DNA from: Ananas comosus
Lineage: Eukaryota > Streptophyta > Magnoliopsida > Poales > Bromeliaceae
Length of the DNA: 64,000 nucleotides
Direction of reading: 5' to 3'
NCBI RefSeq assembly: GCF_001540865.1
Contig: NC_033638.1
Location: 7,630,836 to 7,694,835, forward strand
Below the pieces are notes generated by a model. It was not told where the DNA came from. It was given only the letters and a program-made list of their open reading frames with translations, and searched no databases. How positions within the stretch are numbered: the first letter of the stretch is position 1; every line of letters begins with the position of its first letter. Position numbers and translations under genes: made by a program. Shown here in pieces: positions 46,353-58,445 of this stretch.

Positions 46353-47455
46353 TTTTTGAAATGTTAGAGACCTATGAAATAAAAGATCAACTAAAATATT
46401 ACAATGGGCTCTTTCGCAGGAGAGGTGACTCCTCAAAATGGCCAATTCACACAATTTGGCCCATAGTCCCAAAAATTAAAGACCCTTCTCTTTTCTATGT
46501 TTCAAAAAAAAATTATAGTCTAATTTAAAAGATAATTTTAATTTTAAATTTTAAATTTAAATTTGCTTGTCCCAAATACCCAAACGCTAGCAAACCAAAA
46601 AATGGAAAAAGAGGAGAAAAAAAGAGAGCAGCTTTTCGAACTCCAACGGTCGGCTCATCTCCACCGTTCATTGAGTGATCAGAGGATTTTGTAACGGCTA
46701 TTTTTTATGGCTTTTGAAGTGCGGATTCGACCGTTGAGCTTTTTATTATATTATATTATATTATATTTCCGTGGGAATTTAATTCAAATGCAGGGAAAGA
46801 GACACCATGAAAATCATGTAGCCAAATGTAAGAAAGAAGCTCACTCTCTTTACTGGGAAAGTGATTTTATTTAAGCCCAAGAGAAACAGAGAATAGATAT
46901 GTTTTCAAAGCCAAATTTAATATTGCTGAAGTATATATGTATGTTATATCAGGTCATTATTTTGATTTTTCGTTTTGCTCTGTCGATATCAAATTTTTTT
47001 CTGAAAATATTAATTTCTAAAAAAAAAGATATTTATGTATGTGGCTAAATTAAGTTACTATGGACAATTTAGATTAGCAGAATTTGATCAAATTCAATTA
47101 GCAAAAAGCAAACGAATTAGAAAAATTTACTTTTCAAGAGAGGGAAAATTTTCTTGGTTAGAATATGGAGAGTAATAATTCACCTACAATTTGAAAAAGA
47201 AGATCCTAATTACACTTTAGAGAGCTTAATTAATTACCTAATTTCCGCCCCCCTTTAGGCTTAGGGTCCGTTTCGTTCAACGAAAAATCATGTCGTGAAA
47301 AAATATTTTCGGTGAAATTTTTCTTATGCTTTATCGTGTTTGTTTTGTAGAAAAAAATAAATTTTCAGCATAATTTATTTAGTTGAAAGAAAAAAATTCA
47401 TATTTATTTAGTTTGATAGAAAAAATAAATAAAAAATTTTTAAACAGATTGAATT

Positions 47456-47488
<33 letters not shown>

Positions 47489-48365
47489 TACGGGTCCTAA
47501 CATGTTTGACCCCACAAGCCACTTTAATTTCTAGAGACCTGGTCAACTCAACTACAAAAGTCTAACAAATTTCATTATTACTGACATGATACATAATTAA
47601 TAAAAAAGGCCAATTTATCCTTTTTCTTTTAACTTTTGTGGTTCAAATAATTACATTTAATTATCACATATCTTAGTGTGTTTTCATTTTGCAATCTCAT
47701 GGTTCACTTTGCCATGATGCGACTCTTATTTAGATTTGATTTCAAGTTCTGATTTCGGTTTAGATGTAATTTAGACACGAAAAAAAGCCACAACTGACCT
47801 CGAATTCGTTAATTTTTATTTTAACATTTGAGACTGTAGATTACGAGGTACATACCGGGGTCTGGGATGGAGGTTAGCGGTGTCTGGAACCTACTGGCTG
47901 GAGACTATTGCCAAGGAACAACAACGAGGGATCAAATCAGGATTGCAATTTGCGGGTAGACGATTTGACAGAAAATAAATAATATAATTTTTATAAACCA
48001 ATCATTTGACCTTTTTTTGAAAATTTTTAGGAACTAATCATTTGTAATTTTAATTTATATAAAATTTTATTCAAATTTTTTCTAAAACTTAAATTAACTT
48101 TATGGATTCAAATTAAAATTTAAATTATAATTTAAAGTTTGAATTTGAATAAATCGAAATTTAGTTTTAATATTTTGAATTATCCACTCAACTTCAAAAT
48201 TTATTTATTTTTTTAAAAAAATAGATATAAAATTTTGACATTATTTCAAAATTTTGATATATATTTTTAATATTTAATTTTTAATTTGAATTTAAATTAA
48301 TATATTATAAAAATAAAGTTAGTATATTAATTTGATTAAGTTTTTTATATCTATCTGAACCAAAC
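46353..48365. other. AT-rich spacer
   Basis: No gene seen. 47268-47420 begins TAGGGTCCGTTTCGTTCAACG and looks like a DNA-transposon end. (TA)n lies at about 47459-47479. 48000-48300 is low-complexity A/T. Confidence 0.4.
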
Positions 48366-49876
48366 ATCGACAATGAGTATGATTTATTCCAATTTCGATT
48401 CAGGTGATGAATCAAACAGAATTAGGTAATAAGTCATTTCGATTCCAATTCCTGCTTATTTCGATTTCGATTCTTATTCCCATTTCGATTTGAAACCAAA
48501 CACGCTCCTAATTTAGAATACCCATATCTATACATTATTTCCCATAAATTTGCCACATGATAATTTCTCTTTCACCCTTGCCTTCTCCCCCTTTTCACTC
48601 CTTGGTGCTTTGCCTTCCCACCTTCCATCTTCGCACGATGTTTCGTCTTCTCAGTCGTTTACTTTCTAATTAATTCATTCATATAGTCTATTGTCATCTA
48701 AATAAATCACTTTTACGAATAAAAAAATAAAATAAGATTTTTTTTTTATACTCTTTTTGTTTCATATTATTTGTACTTATTGATGTCTCACTTGCAACTC
48801 AAAAAATTTTAAAATTATTATTTTATTAATTTTTGTTTTTTTTATAGTATTAGACCGTTGCAATACATGCGTAACTTCACTGTATATCAAGAATTGGTAA
48901 AAGAATTAATGGTATTATAAAACTTCCGCGGTGTCCTTTAAAACACAAAAATTTGTTGACTTATTTTATCAATATTTTTTTAATATTGAAAAAAAAATAA
49001 AAAAAAATTGGATTATAAAGGTAAAATATATATCCTATAATTGAGTGCATAAATAGTATTATTCTAAGATTAAAATACAGAAAATCTTTCTATAAAAATC
49101 ATTTTTTTCACTTTTTTTTTCCTGATTTTTAAAAACTTATAGTTCGCTCTATTAAAATTTTAAAAATATTTTCAGCAGAATAATACTATTTATGCACTCA
49201 ATTATAGGATATATATTTTACCTTTATAATCCAATTTTTTTTTATTTTTTTTTCAATATTAAAAAAATATTGATAAAATAAGTCAACAAATTTTTGTGTT
49301 TTAAAGGACACCGCGGAAGTTTTATAATACCATTAATTCTTTTACCAATTCTTGATATACAGTGAAGTTACGCATGTATTGCAACGGTCTAATACTATAA
49401 AAAAAACAAAAATTAATAAAATAATAATTTTAAAATTTTTTGAGTTGCAAGTGAGACATCAATAAGTACAAATAATATGAAACAAAAAGAGTATAAAAAA
49501 AAAATCTTATTTTATTTTTTTATTCGTAAAAGTGATTTATTTAGATGACAATAGACTATATGAATGAATTAATTAGAAAGTAAACGACTGAGAAGACGAA
49601 ACATCGTGCGAAGATGGAAGGTGGGAAGGCAAAGCACCAAGGAGTGAAAAGGGGGAGAAGGCAAGGGTGAAAGAGAAATTATCATGTGGCAAATTTATGG
49701 GAAATAATGTATAGATATGGGTATTCTAAATTAGGAGCGTGTTTGGTTTCAAATCGAAATGGGAATAAGAATCGAAATCGAAATAAGCAGGAATTGGAAT
49801 CGAAATGACTTATTACCTAATTCTGTTTGATTCATCACCTGAATCGAAATTGGAATAAATCATACTCATTGTCGAT
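48366..49876. repeat. Giant palindrome, 700-base arms, 111-base spacer
   Basis: 48366-49065 reads as the reverse complement of 49177-49876 without a mismatch noticed by eye. Paired positions add to 98242 at all anchor points checked, so there is no net indel. The spacer is 49066-49176. Arms begin ATCGACAATGAGTATGATTT and contain GCACGATGTTTCGTCTTCTC. A single N follows the right arm at 49877. No coding region seen. Confidence 0.95.
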
Positions 49877-49877
49877 N

Positions 49878-51951
49878 TTTAGTTATTTTAAATTAAATTT
49901 TAATTATAAAAATATACTAATATTATTTTTATTTATTAAAATATTTATTATTTATATATAAATTATACTTTTACATTATATACTTCCTACCAAATAAATA
50001 GTAGAACTAATGGAACTTCACTTTCATAGTTACGAAACAAACAGCAGGGAAGAAGTAGTTTTTACTAAAGTCCACTTCAACCCAAAGTCCACTTCAACCC
50101 AAAGTCTAATTTCGGTGAAACAAACATACCCTTAGCATAAATATGCATCCATCAATGCAAAATATTTGGAAACAAAAAAAAAAAATTACAAATGAATAAT
50201 ACATAAAAAAATGCAATGCATGTGGCGATAATCACGGGCATATGAACGTGCCCCCCACTTCCATAATCGTGTCACCGACCAAAATTGTCTACATTGTTCC
50301 ATTCAATTCTTTGTTTAATAAAATGTAAAACAACGGTTGTAATTTTTATAAGTCTTGTTGCTTGAATTTGAATTAAATAAAAAAATTAATTAAAAGCTAT
50401 ACGAAAAAATTAAAAATGCTAAGCTCCCGGCGTGATTCAAACTCAAGATCTCATACTCTGATATTATATAAAACTAGTGTAGATACCCGCGCGTTGCAGC
50501 GGGTAGATACTATTGAAGTAAAAATTTATAAATAATAAAATATCAACTATTAGTAGGTTAACAATAAGTATCAAGAATTATAAACTTCTGGTATATTGAC
50601 GTCGAAACATTTGTGACCAAATAAAGACTACAATATAGACAATCATTTTTAATCAACCCAATAGGAAAAATCTTTCAAATTCAAGATCTCATACTCTGAT
50701 ATCATATGAAATAATCATTATAATTTAAAAACTTTAAGCTGATAATTAGTATTTTAGTTCTCAAAGTTTAATTTAATATAATTTTTGACTCATGGTTTTT
50801 AAATCAGAGCAATTTAGTTTGACAATTTAATTTAGCTAACTAAATATTAGTATAATATTTATGTCACGTGATATAACAACGTAATTATTGTTGCAATATT
50901 TGTAACAATACTTTTACATCACTTATATATTAATAATTTATTAATATTGAACGAACTATGTACTTGTTTTGGACATGTAGTGCAGAAAGTTGAGCTAAAA
51001 ATTAAATGAATTGAAATTTAAGAATCAAAGTGTCGTGCGATTCATAGATTGAGGATCAAAAGTGTAATTTATTTTTAAAACAATGTAATGCCTCTTATAT
51101 ATTTTAAAAAATATTGAATAATCATATTAAATATTATACAAGGTATATAGAGACAACTCCTCATTTAGAAGTTTCTTAAAAGGAAATGATAATTTATTTG
51201 TATAAATTATCGAAAGGAAATGTGTGATTTTATGTCGTTTATTTTGGTAATGGTTCTCAAAATGATGTTCGATTAACAAATCGGGTGTTTATTTTTGTAT
51301 GTGATATAATTTTACTTAAAATAAATCAAAAGGACGAAATGGAATAATTCTATTATTTATAATTTATATTTGAAATGAATCATCAAGCTAAAAAAAAAAC
51401 TCCCTTGCTGTTGACCATGAAATTAAGCCCATTCACACACTATAATTTGCCAAAAAGAAAAAAGCGAAATAAAAAATATGCAGCTAATCGACTTTAAAAT
51501 TTTAAAATAATGTGTAATCAATCGTGTCGAATAATCAATAAAATAAAAAAAAAAACACAAACCCGAAACCAAATTAAATGTCTACCAAAAAGAAAAAATC
51601 AAATATTAATATGTAAAACATTGACATGTTACTAAACAAAATGCATTATTATATTACGATCTAATGGCTCAAGAGTGTGTGCGAATCTTGGTGTAGAGCC
51701 TTTAAATCAAGAGGGCGTATATGCATATATATATAGATTTGCATAGTTTTTAATAATTTTATTTTAATTTCAATTTAGAGTGACAAAAATTATAGTTAAG
51801 CCCATAAGCAGATGAAATACTCGAATCGATGATATATATAGTTGAAACTGATCCAGAACATTCGACACATCTAAAATAAAATTTTAATATTTTTTAATTT
51901 GTTTTTTATATGGGAAATGAATTTTCTCCAAATGCGCGTTGTGCATATATT
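49878..51951. other. AT-rich spacer
   Basis: No gene seen. 50485-50504 is a short GC hairpin ACCCGC-GCGTTGCA-GCGGGT. AAGATCTCATACTCTGATAT occurs at about 50446 and 50683; on the minus strand it resembles a TGATATCAGAG primer-binding site, so a decayed LTR-type element is possible. The rest is A/T-rich. Confidence 0.35.
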
Positions 51952-52283
51952 CAGGGACGAAACCAGAAATTAAGATTTGGGGGGGCCAAAATTTAAATTT
52001 GATAGGAAAAAAATTCGATCTCGGATAATAAGAAAAAAAAATTGTCAGATTCACTGATAACGACAATATGCTAAGAAAAAAACAAAACTATAAGAGTTGA
52101 AGGAAAATGACTAAGAAATTCGAAAAAAAAAAAATCAAGACACAAATTTTGTTAAAAAATTAATTTGACCCCCTAAAATTAAAATTTATTATATTTTAAT
52201 TTTTATTATAAAGAACTTTTATATTATTTTAAAAAATTTAGGGGGTCCATGGCCACTGTGGCCCCTCAATAGCTCCGTCCCTG
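51952..52283. mobile_element. hAT-type MITE
   Basis: 332 bases between perfect 8-base direct repeats CATATATT (51944-51951 and 52284-52291). Inverted ends begin CAGGGACGAAAC and end AGCTCCGTCCCTG. Eight-base duplication plus CAGGG ends fit the hAT superfamily. GGGGGGGCC and GGCCCC blocks lie near the two ends. No coding capacity. Confidence 0.85.
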
Positions 52284-52828
52284 CATATATTTGTATGTTA
52301 GTTAATTTTCTTGCTCATTAGCATTGAAATGAATTCACACTGCTATACAAAAAAAAAAAAAACTCCAATTTTTTTTTTTTTTTTTTTTTAAAAACAGTAA
52401 GTCTAACATACAGCCAATCACCACCCAGTCCAACTCTTTCTTGGAACAATCCAAACATCTCCAAGGAGGCCCCTTTCACTTCCCCAATTCCCACCCGCCC
52501 CATAAACATCATTTTGCCCTAACATGTCATGCCACTGCACAAACTCTTGCATGAACCAGGTCCACCACATACTTCATGGACTGTTTGATAACCTACCATT
52601 TATCTACTCCCCCTCCACCACCCTAAAAGTAAAATGTCCGGCAACCATCTTGAGGTATGCGATTCTACATGTGTGTACATTAATTTGGAGTTCGAGCTTC
52701 AAACAAATAATTTTTATAAATAAGAAATTATAAATATTTTTGAATTTTAAAATTAAATGTAAAACATCTTAGTAGATATTTTCTAAAACAACAAATACAA
52801 AAGTTCACACAATGTATATTTAAATATA

Positions 52829-53332
52829 GGAACAATTATTTATATACTCCTGAAAAAGTACCTGACTTTTCGATTTACCCCTCTTAGAAGGCTAATATTG
52901 AAAATATCCTCTTTATGTTCCAACCTATTTCTAATATACTCCTGGAGTTAAAATCTGTTAATGAACTCTGTTAACAATATAAAATTACTATTTTGCCTTT
53001 TCAAATATACCCTTTCACCGTAACTGACTTTTGTATTTGCCCTTAAAGTCAGGGGCACAAAAAGTATTTTGACTTTTCGTCTTTTCAAATATGCCTCTTT
53101 ATCTTTATCAACATTTTTTATTTGCCCTTTAAGTTAAGAATAAAATTGGCATTTTAATTTTTTTTTAACTGTGATAGATATTTAACTCACGTTTAACCCA
53201 AGTTAACTTAATAGGAGATAACTGCGGAGGTATTTTATAATAACGGTGGAACATATAAGGAATATTTTAGAAAAAAAAAAGAATAAATCGAATATTTTAA
53301 ACATATGAGAGGTATATAGAGTCAATTATTCC
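52829..53332. mobile_element. MITE family E copy 2
   Basis: Ends GGAACAATTATTTATATACT and GGTATATAGAGTCAATTATTCC are inverted. Contains CTTAGAAGGCTAATATTGAA and AACTCTGTTAACAATATAAA, shared with the PR-10 intron copy. It ends about 430 bases upstream of the COBRA-like start codon. No coding capacity. A target duplication could not be fixed. Confidence 0.65.
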
Positions 53333-53758
53333 TTAATAAATATATATATACACACACATATGTATTATAAGCTAATGTGGTAGACTAAGTCCAGAGATCA
53401 AAATCTGTGTCCCTCCTGCCCAGCCGGCGTTTCATTTCTTTCCCAATAAACAAATCAAATAATAAAAAACTCACTCCAGGGAGAAGAAAGCAGCAGCAGG
53501 ACGAAACCAAGCAAAAAAAAGAAACATCCAAACCCATTCAATTCAACCCCCGTTCTCACAGCTGTTCTCCTCTTTCTACCCTGCTTCCCCATCTTCCTCC
53601 TACGCGTTTTCTTCTTCTTCTCCTTCTTCTTCTTCTTCTTCTCTCCTTACCCTCCACCCACATTATCCCCCAAGACACAGACATTAGAGTAGAACTATAT
53701 AGAGAAATTAATAGATAGAGAAGAAGCAATCGAAAGAGAAGAGATAATAAGAGATACG

Positions 53759-55659
53759 ATGATGGGTTCGCACCTACTGTTAGGACTCCTGGTGCTCGTG
53801 CTCGTCGTGGTCTGTGCGCAGCGATCTGATTCGTCTCCGACCCGGCGTCGCAGCCCTACTCCTTCCACGCGACGGCCACCGTCCTCAACTCCGGCACCAC
53901 CCCGCTCAAGTCCTGGTCCCTCCTCGTCGCCTTCCGCCACGGCGAGATCCTCGTCTCCGCCTCCGGCGCCGTCCTCACCGACGCCTCCGACTTCCCCTAC
54001 AACACCTCTGGCGACGCCACGACCTCCTTCTCCGGCTACCCGAACCCCGACCTCCTCACCCCGATCGCCACCGCCGGCGACCTCTCCCTCATCCAGGCCC
54101 AGATCGACCTCGTCGGCACCCTCTTCGCCCCCGCTCCCCCCTACGCCCCGCTCCCCGCCTCCCTCTCCCTCGCCGACCCCTCCTTCCTCTGTCCTCCCCC
54201 CTCCCCCGCCTCCAACGCCTCCACCCTCATCTCCACCTGCTGCGTCCCCGACCCCTCCTTCTCCCCCAACGCCACCGACGCCGCCGCGCTCGCCAACTCC
54301 ACCACGAGCTTCCTCCCCCGCCGCGCCGGCGACCTCACCATCTCCTACGACGTCCTCCAGGCCTACCCCTCGTCCTACCTCGCGCTGGTGACCATCGAGA
54401 ACCACAACCCCCTCGCCCGCCTGGACAACTGGCGGCTCTCCTGGGAGTGGAAGCGCCAGGAGTTCATCTACTCCCTGAAGGGCGCCTACCCGCTGGAGGT
54501 CGACGCCACCGGCTGCGTCTACGGCCCCCAGGGCCAGTACTACCAGGACCTCGACTTCTCCAAAGTGCTCAACTGCCAGCGGAGCCCCGTCGTCCTCGAC
54601 CTCCCGCTGTCGCGCTACAACGACTCCCAGCTCGGCCTCATCCCCCACTGCTGCCGCAACGGCACCATCCTGCCCAAGTCCATGGATCCCTCGCAGTCCG
54701 TCTCCGCCTTCCAGATGCAGGTCTTCAAGATGCCACCGGACGTCAACCGCACCGTGCTCTACCCCCCGGCCGCCTGGAAGATCGCCGGCGGCTCCGACCT
54801 CAACCCGGACTACGCCTGCGGCCCCGCCGTCCGCGTCGCCCCCGCCGAGTTCCCCGACCCCAGCGGCCTCGAGTCCAACACCTCCGCCATCGCCTCCTGG
54901 CAGGTCGTCTGCAACATCTCCGCGCCCAGAGGCTCCAAGCCCAAGTGCTGCGTCTCCTTCTCCGCCTTCTACAACGACTCCGTCGTCCCCTGCGGCACCT
55001 GCGCCTGCGGCTGCCCCGCCGCCCGCACCTGCAACGCCTCCGCCCCGCCGCTGCTCCTCCCCTCCGAGGCGCTCCTCGTCCCCTTCGACAACCGCACCGC
55101 CAAGGCGCTCGCCTGGGCCGAGCTCAAGCACTTCGCCGTGCCCAATCCGCTCCCCTGCGGCGACAACTGCGGCGTCAGCATCAACTGGCACCTCTACACC
55201 GACTACGCCAAGGGGTGGAGCGCGCGGATCACCCTCTTCAACTGGGAGAGCGTCGACCTCCCCAATTGGTTCGCCGCCGTCGTGATGGACCAGGCCTACG
55301 ACGGCTACGAGACGATGTACTCGTTCAACGGCACCCGGGTCGGGGACCACACCATCTTCATGCAGGGGAACGAGGGCTTGAACTACCTCGTCGGCGAGAC
55401 GAACGGAACCGACCCCTCCGAGGATCCCAGAGTGCCCGGGAAGCAGCAGTCGGTGATCTCCTTCACGAAGAAGCCGACCCCCGGGATCAATGTGGTCGCC
55501 GGGGACGGTTTCCCCTCCAAGGTTTACTTCAACGGCGACGAGTGTTCGATGCCCGCTAGCATTCCTACGAGCAAGGGCCTCCGGACTATCGCCACCACCG
55601 GCATCTTCAATTTGGTATACGTTCTCGGCGTTTCGGCTCTTTTGCTGTTCCGAGTATAG
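53759..55659 (+). CDS. COBRA-like protein, COBL7 group, with 5' frame break
   Basis: GPI-anchored wall protein family linked to cellulose deposition and oriented growth. The ATG at 53759 opens a signal peptide (MMGSHLLLGLLVLVLVVVCA). The COBRA frame, shifted relative to it, is open from 53830 to the TAG ending at 55659. It reads FVSDPASQPYSFHATATVLN, FRHGEILVSASGAVLTDASD, GDLSLIQAQIDLVGTLF, VTIENHNPLARLDNWRLSWE, CVYGPQGQYYQDLDFSKVL, HCCRNGTILPKSMD, then CCVSFSAFYNDSVVPCGTCA with CGC (the Cys-rich hallmark) and INWHLYTDYAKGWSARITLF. A hydrophobic C-terminal tail (IFNLVYVLGVSALLLF) suits GPI attachment. The long N-terminal region places it in the COBL7-11 subgroup. The signal peptide does not join the COBRA frame: a TGA lies at 53827-53829, and the CNG.LLTY-type segment expected between them is absent, so about 40-50 codons are missing. 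Otherwise intronless and very GC-rich. A CT-rich leader lies at 53590-53650. Confidence 0.88.
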
Positions 55660-58445
55660 ATCTGAGATCAGCAGCTGCTGCTGCTGCTGCTAAATTTTTT
55701 GATTCTTTCGATATTTTTGTGCCGATGGTTTGCGCCAAATTGTGGGTTTGGTGTGCCAGTTTGTGATGAGCACAAAATTAAGCACTAAAACATATACTGG
55801 ATGAAGAGCTGAGAACTGAGTTTGAATACCTGCTTATTAGATGTAATTTTTGTTGATTCACTCCTCTTAGACTCTGCAATGTTTGATATGCTCCCTCCCA
55901 AGTTAATGTCATCTTTTATACTCATAGATACAATGTAATATACTATATAGTTCGCTTTGCCCCCTCAAACTCTCTGCGTTTGCTATGTCTAGTTTGGTTA
56001 TCTTCTTATTTACTGAACAATTTTCCGATTCATCGTGAGTTTTTTCAAACAAATTTGTGCGCTATCTTTACAGCAAATATATGATTAGTACCATTTTGTG
56101 CCTCACATTTCTTGTATTTCGATTCATCGGATTCTCATTGTTGTACATAACTCTTCAAGATTGAGTCTACTGTTGGCTTGTTATTTACCTGGTTCTTATC
56201 TTTAGATTTCGTAAATAAAATACATTAGCTTCATCACAGATGTTCGATATTCTGTAATTGTTATTGTCGAGACATTGTGGAGTTGGAAATTTGACCCTGC
56301 TGTTCTTCGAGAGATATCGGACTTGAGCAATTGAAAATTGGTATCGAATTGTTCAAAATATATCACTTACTAACAGTTCGAACTCTTCCTTTATTTTAGC
56401 TTTGGATACATTCTAAGAGTCACGCATTCGGACGGCAATTTCTACTCACACCACAAAGGCGTGTGTTTGTGTTTCTGTGTTTTTGAAGTAAACATTCTAT
56501 TACTCTATCATTTTGAACTTCTAATCCTTTCATTAAACTCGAGTTTCTCGGTGAGACTGCAGTAAATACAAACTAAATCATGAGAAGAGGATGCTGTTTC
56601 AGTTCCATCAAATTTTCCCCATCACAAGTTGTTGCTGCTACAAGATGTGATGTTTTCATAGACCAAGTTAACATTTACATTAGCACTACTTAGAAATGTA
56701 TGCAAAGAACAGGTCAAAATTGACTCATTGAAAATAACAACCACCTCTTTGGAGGTAATCAAACATGCATTAGGAAGAACAAGTCAATTGAACTATCTTG
56801 TACTTTTTTTGTTTCATCTCAAGTTATTTATTTGTGAGGCAAGTTGACTCTGAGGATTTGAAATTTCGATCTTTTGAAGTGAAGGTTTCTTTTGCTCCTT
56901 TGATAAAAAAAAAATCTCTTTTGCTGATTAAGGGAAAGTTACACTTTAGGTCCTCAAACCATGAGGCATGTGATATTCTAATTTCTAACTCGAACTTTCC
57001 GAATTGTTATATCAAGTCTCACGATCTAATTTAGTTGGTTAAATATTAATGAACTACTGATGTAAAAGTGATACAATAGTATTGTAATTGATGATATCAT
57101 AATATTATATTACTTCCTACATCAATGAGTCATCAATAATATTCAGCCAAATATATTGAATAGTGAGACTTAATTATAACAATTCATAAAATTCGAGTCA
57201 GAAATTACCACGAATTAAAATTTGAGGACCAAAGTGTCACACAACTCATAGTTTGAGGACCAAAATTGTAGTTTACCCTTACATTAATGAACTTCAAGAA
57301 AATACAAAATGGGACATTTAGGTTCTCCAAATCTGCAAGAAGACATTTAAAAAAAAAAAAAAAAAAACTTATTTGCAGATTCCAACTTAGCTTATTTCCC
57401 CTTTTGCTTTTCTGGGACACAGGAACTAAACATACAAATTTAGAATGGATCTCATAGTATGATAGCTAAAGATTTTTTTTTTTTTTTTTTTTGTTGTAAA
57501 AAAATCCTACACACACCAACTTCCCTACCCCTCTGGAATTGAAAAGCCCATGTGCAAAAGTGCTTCCCACGATAGAGAAAAGTCAAATTATTTTTATCAT
57601 GGTGTGTTTGCCATTTCAAGTTTTCTAAGAATAAAAGCTTATTTGCTATAAAACTTGAGGCTATTTTGTTTAATGCAGAGATTCTTATAAAATTGTTGTT
57701 TGAATCTCAGTAGTTTCTTTTTTTAATGGAAGTCACTTGGACAGCTTTTCACTACAGTAGAAATAGAAGCTTTATACTAAAAATTTAAATTTTAAAGCCA
57801 ACATTTTAGTTACCGAACCATGTAACCGCAAATAAACAGTCATAGTTAGTTACAAGAGCATCATCAATAAAAAAGGAATGCATATGAAATTCTCCCTATA
57901 AAACAACATGTTTTGTCATGAGACACTTTGAATTTGAAAAGAAAAAGAAGAAGTTTTCATCTTTGACAAAACCCTCTTCAAAAAAGATCATCAAAAAGCT
58001 ATAATTGCTCCAAAAAATTTGTGAATTTCCAAGGAATAGAGCTTTTTAGACTTGGTATCAAATTTCTCTTAGTTTAGATAATCATCATCTCAACAAACAA
58101 GGAATATATGCAGCAGCAATTACGAAACCGGAGTCCAAGCCAAATTTTTCTAAAAAAAAATAGATAAAATCCGCCATTTATCCACAAAAATGGGACCAAC
58201 TTTTTACATTGAGTTTTATCACTGCTACTAAAAGAAGCAACAACATCAGATTCAAGCAATACTCTGTCTAAAGACTCCGACCGCTGAACCTGTTACAGCT
58301 ATAAAATTCAGTGATTTCACTAAACGCGATTAGTTACATCTATTTTGGTTGTGGAAGCTAAAATATTTATCACAAATATATCGGCGAAGCGTCTTGATGC
58401 TGCCTGGACATTTCAATTAGATGCTGTGAAATTTCAGCAAAATCG
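55660..58445. other. Convergent spacer between COBRA-like and response-regulator genes
   Basis: A CTG run follows the COBRA-like stop (55674-55690), then 3' UTR-like sequence. 56935-57280 resembles an old repeat with complementary ends (TACACTTTAGGTCCTCAAAC and GAGGACCAAAATTGTAG). The region to 58445 is the likely 3' side of the minus-strand response regulator. No gene supported. Confidence 0.4.

Noticed and set aside
50485..50504. GC hairpin as a Helitron 3' end
   Set aside because: A hairpin alone is insufficient: no CTRR end at the right distance and no matching 5' TC end could be shown.
53695..55350. Long open frame (551 codons) on the minus strand
   Set aside because: It is antisense to the COBRA-like gene; high GC3 removes stops from the opposite strand. 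Its Gly/Val/Glu-rich product has no recognised domain.
53814..55559. 581-codon plus-strand frame rich in Arg, Pro and Leu
   Set aside because: Out-of-frame shadow of the COBRA-like gene with low-complexity product; the conserved cysteine motifs are in another frame.
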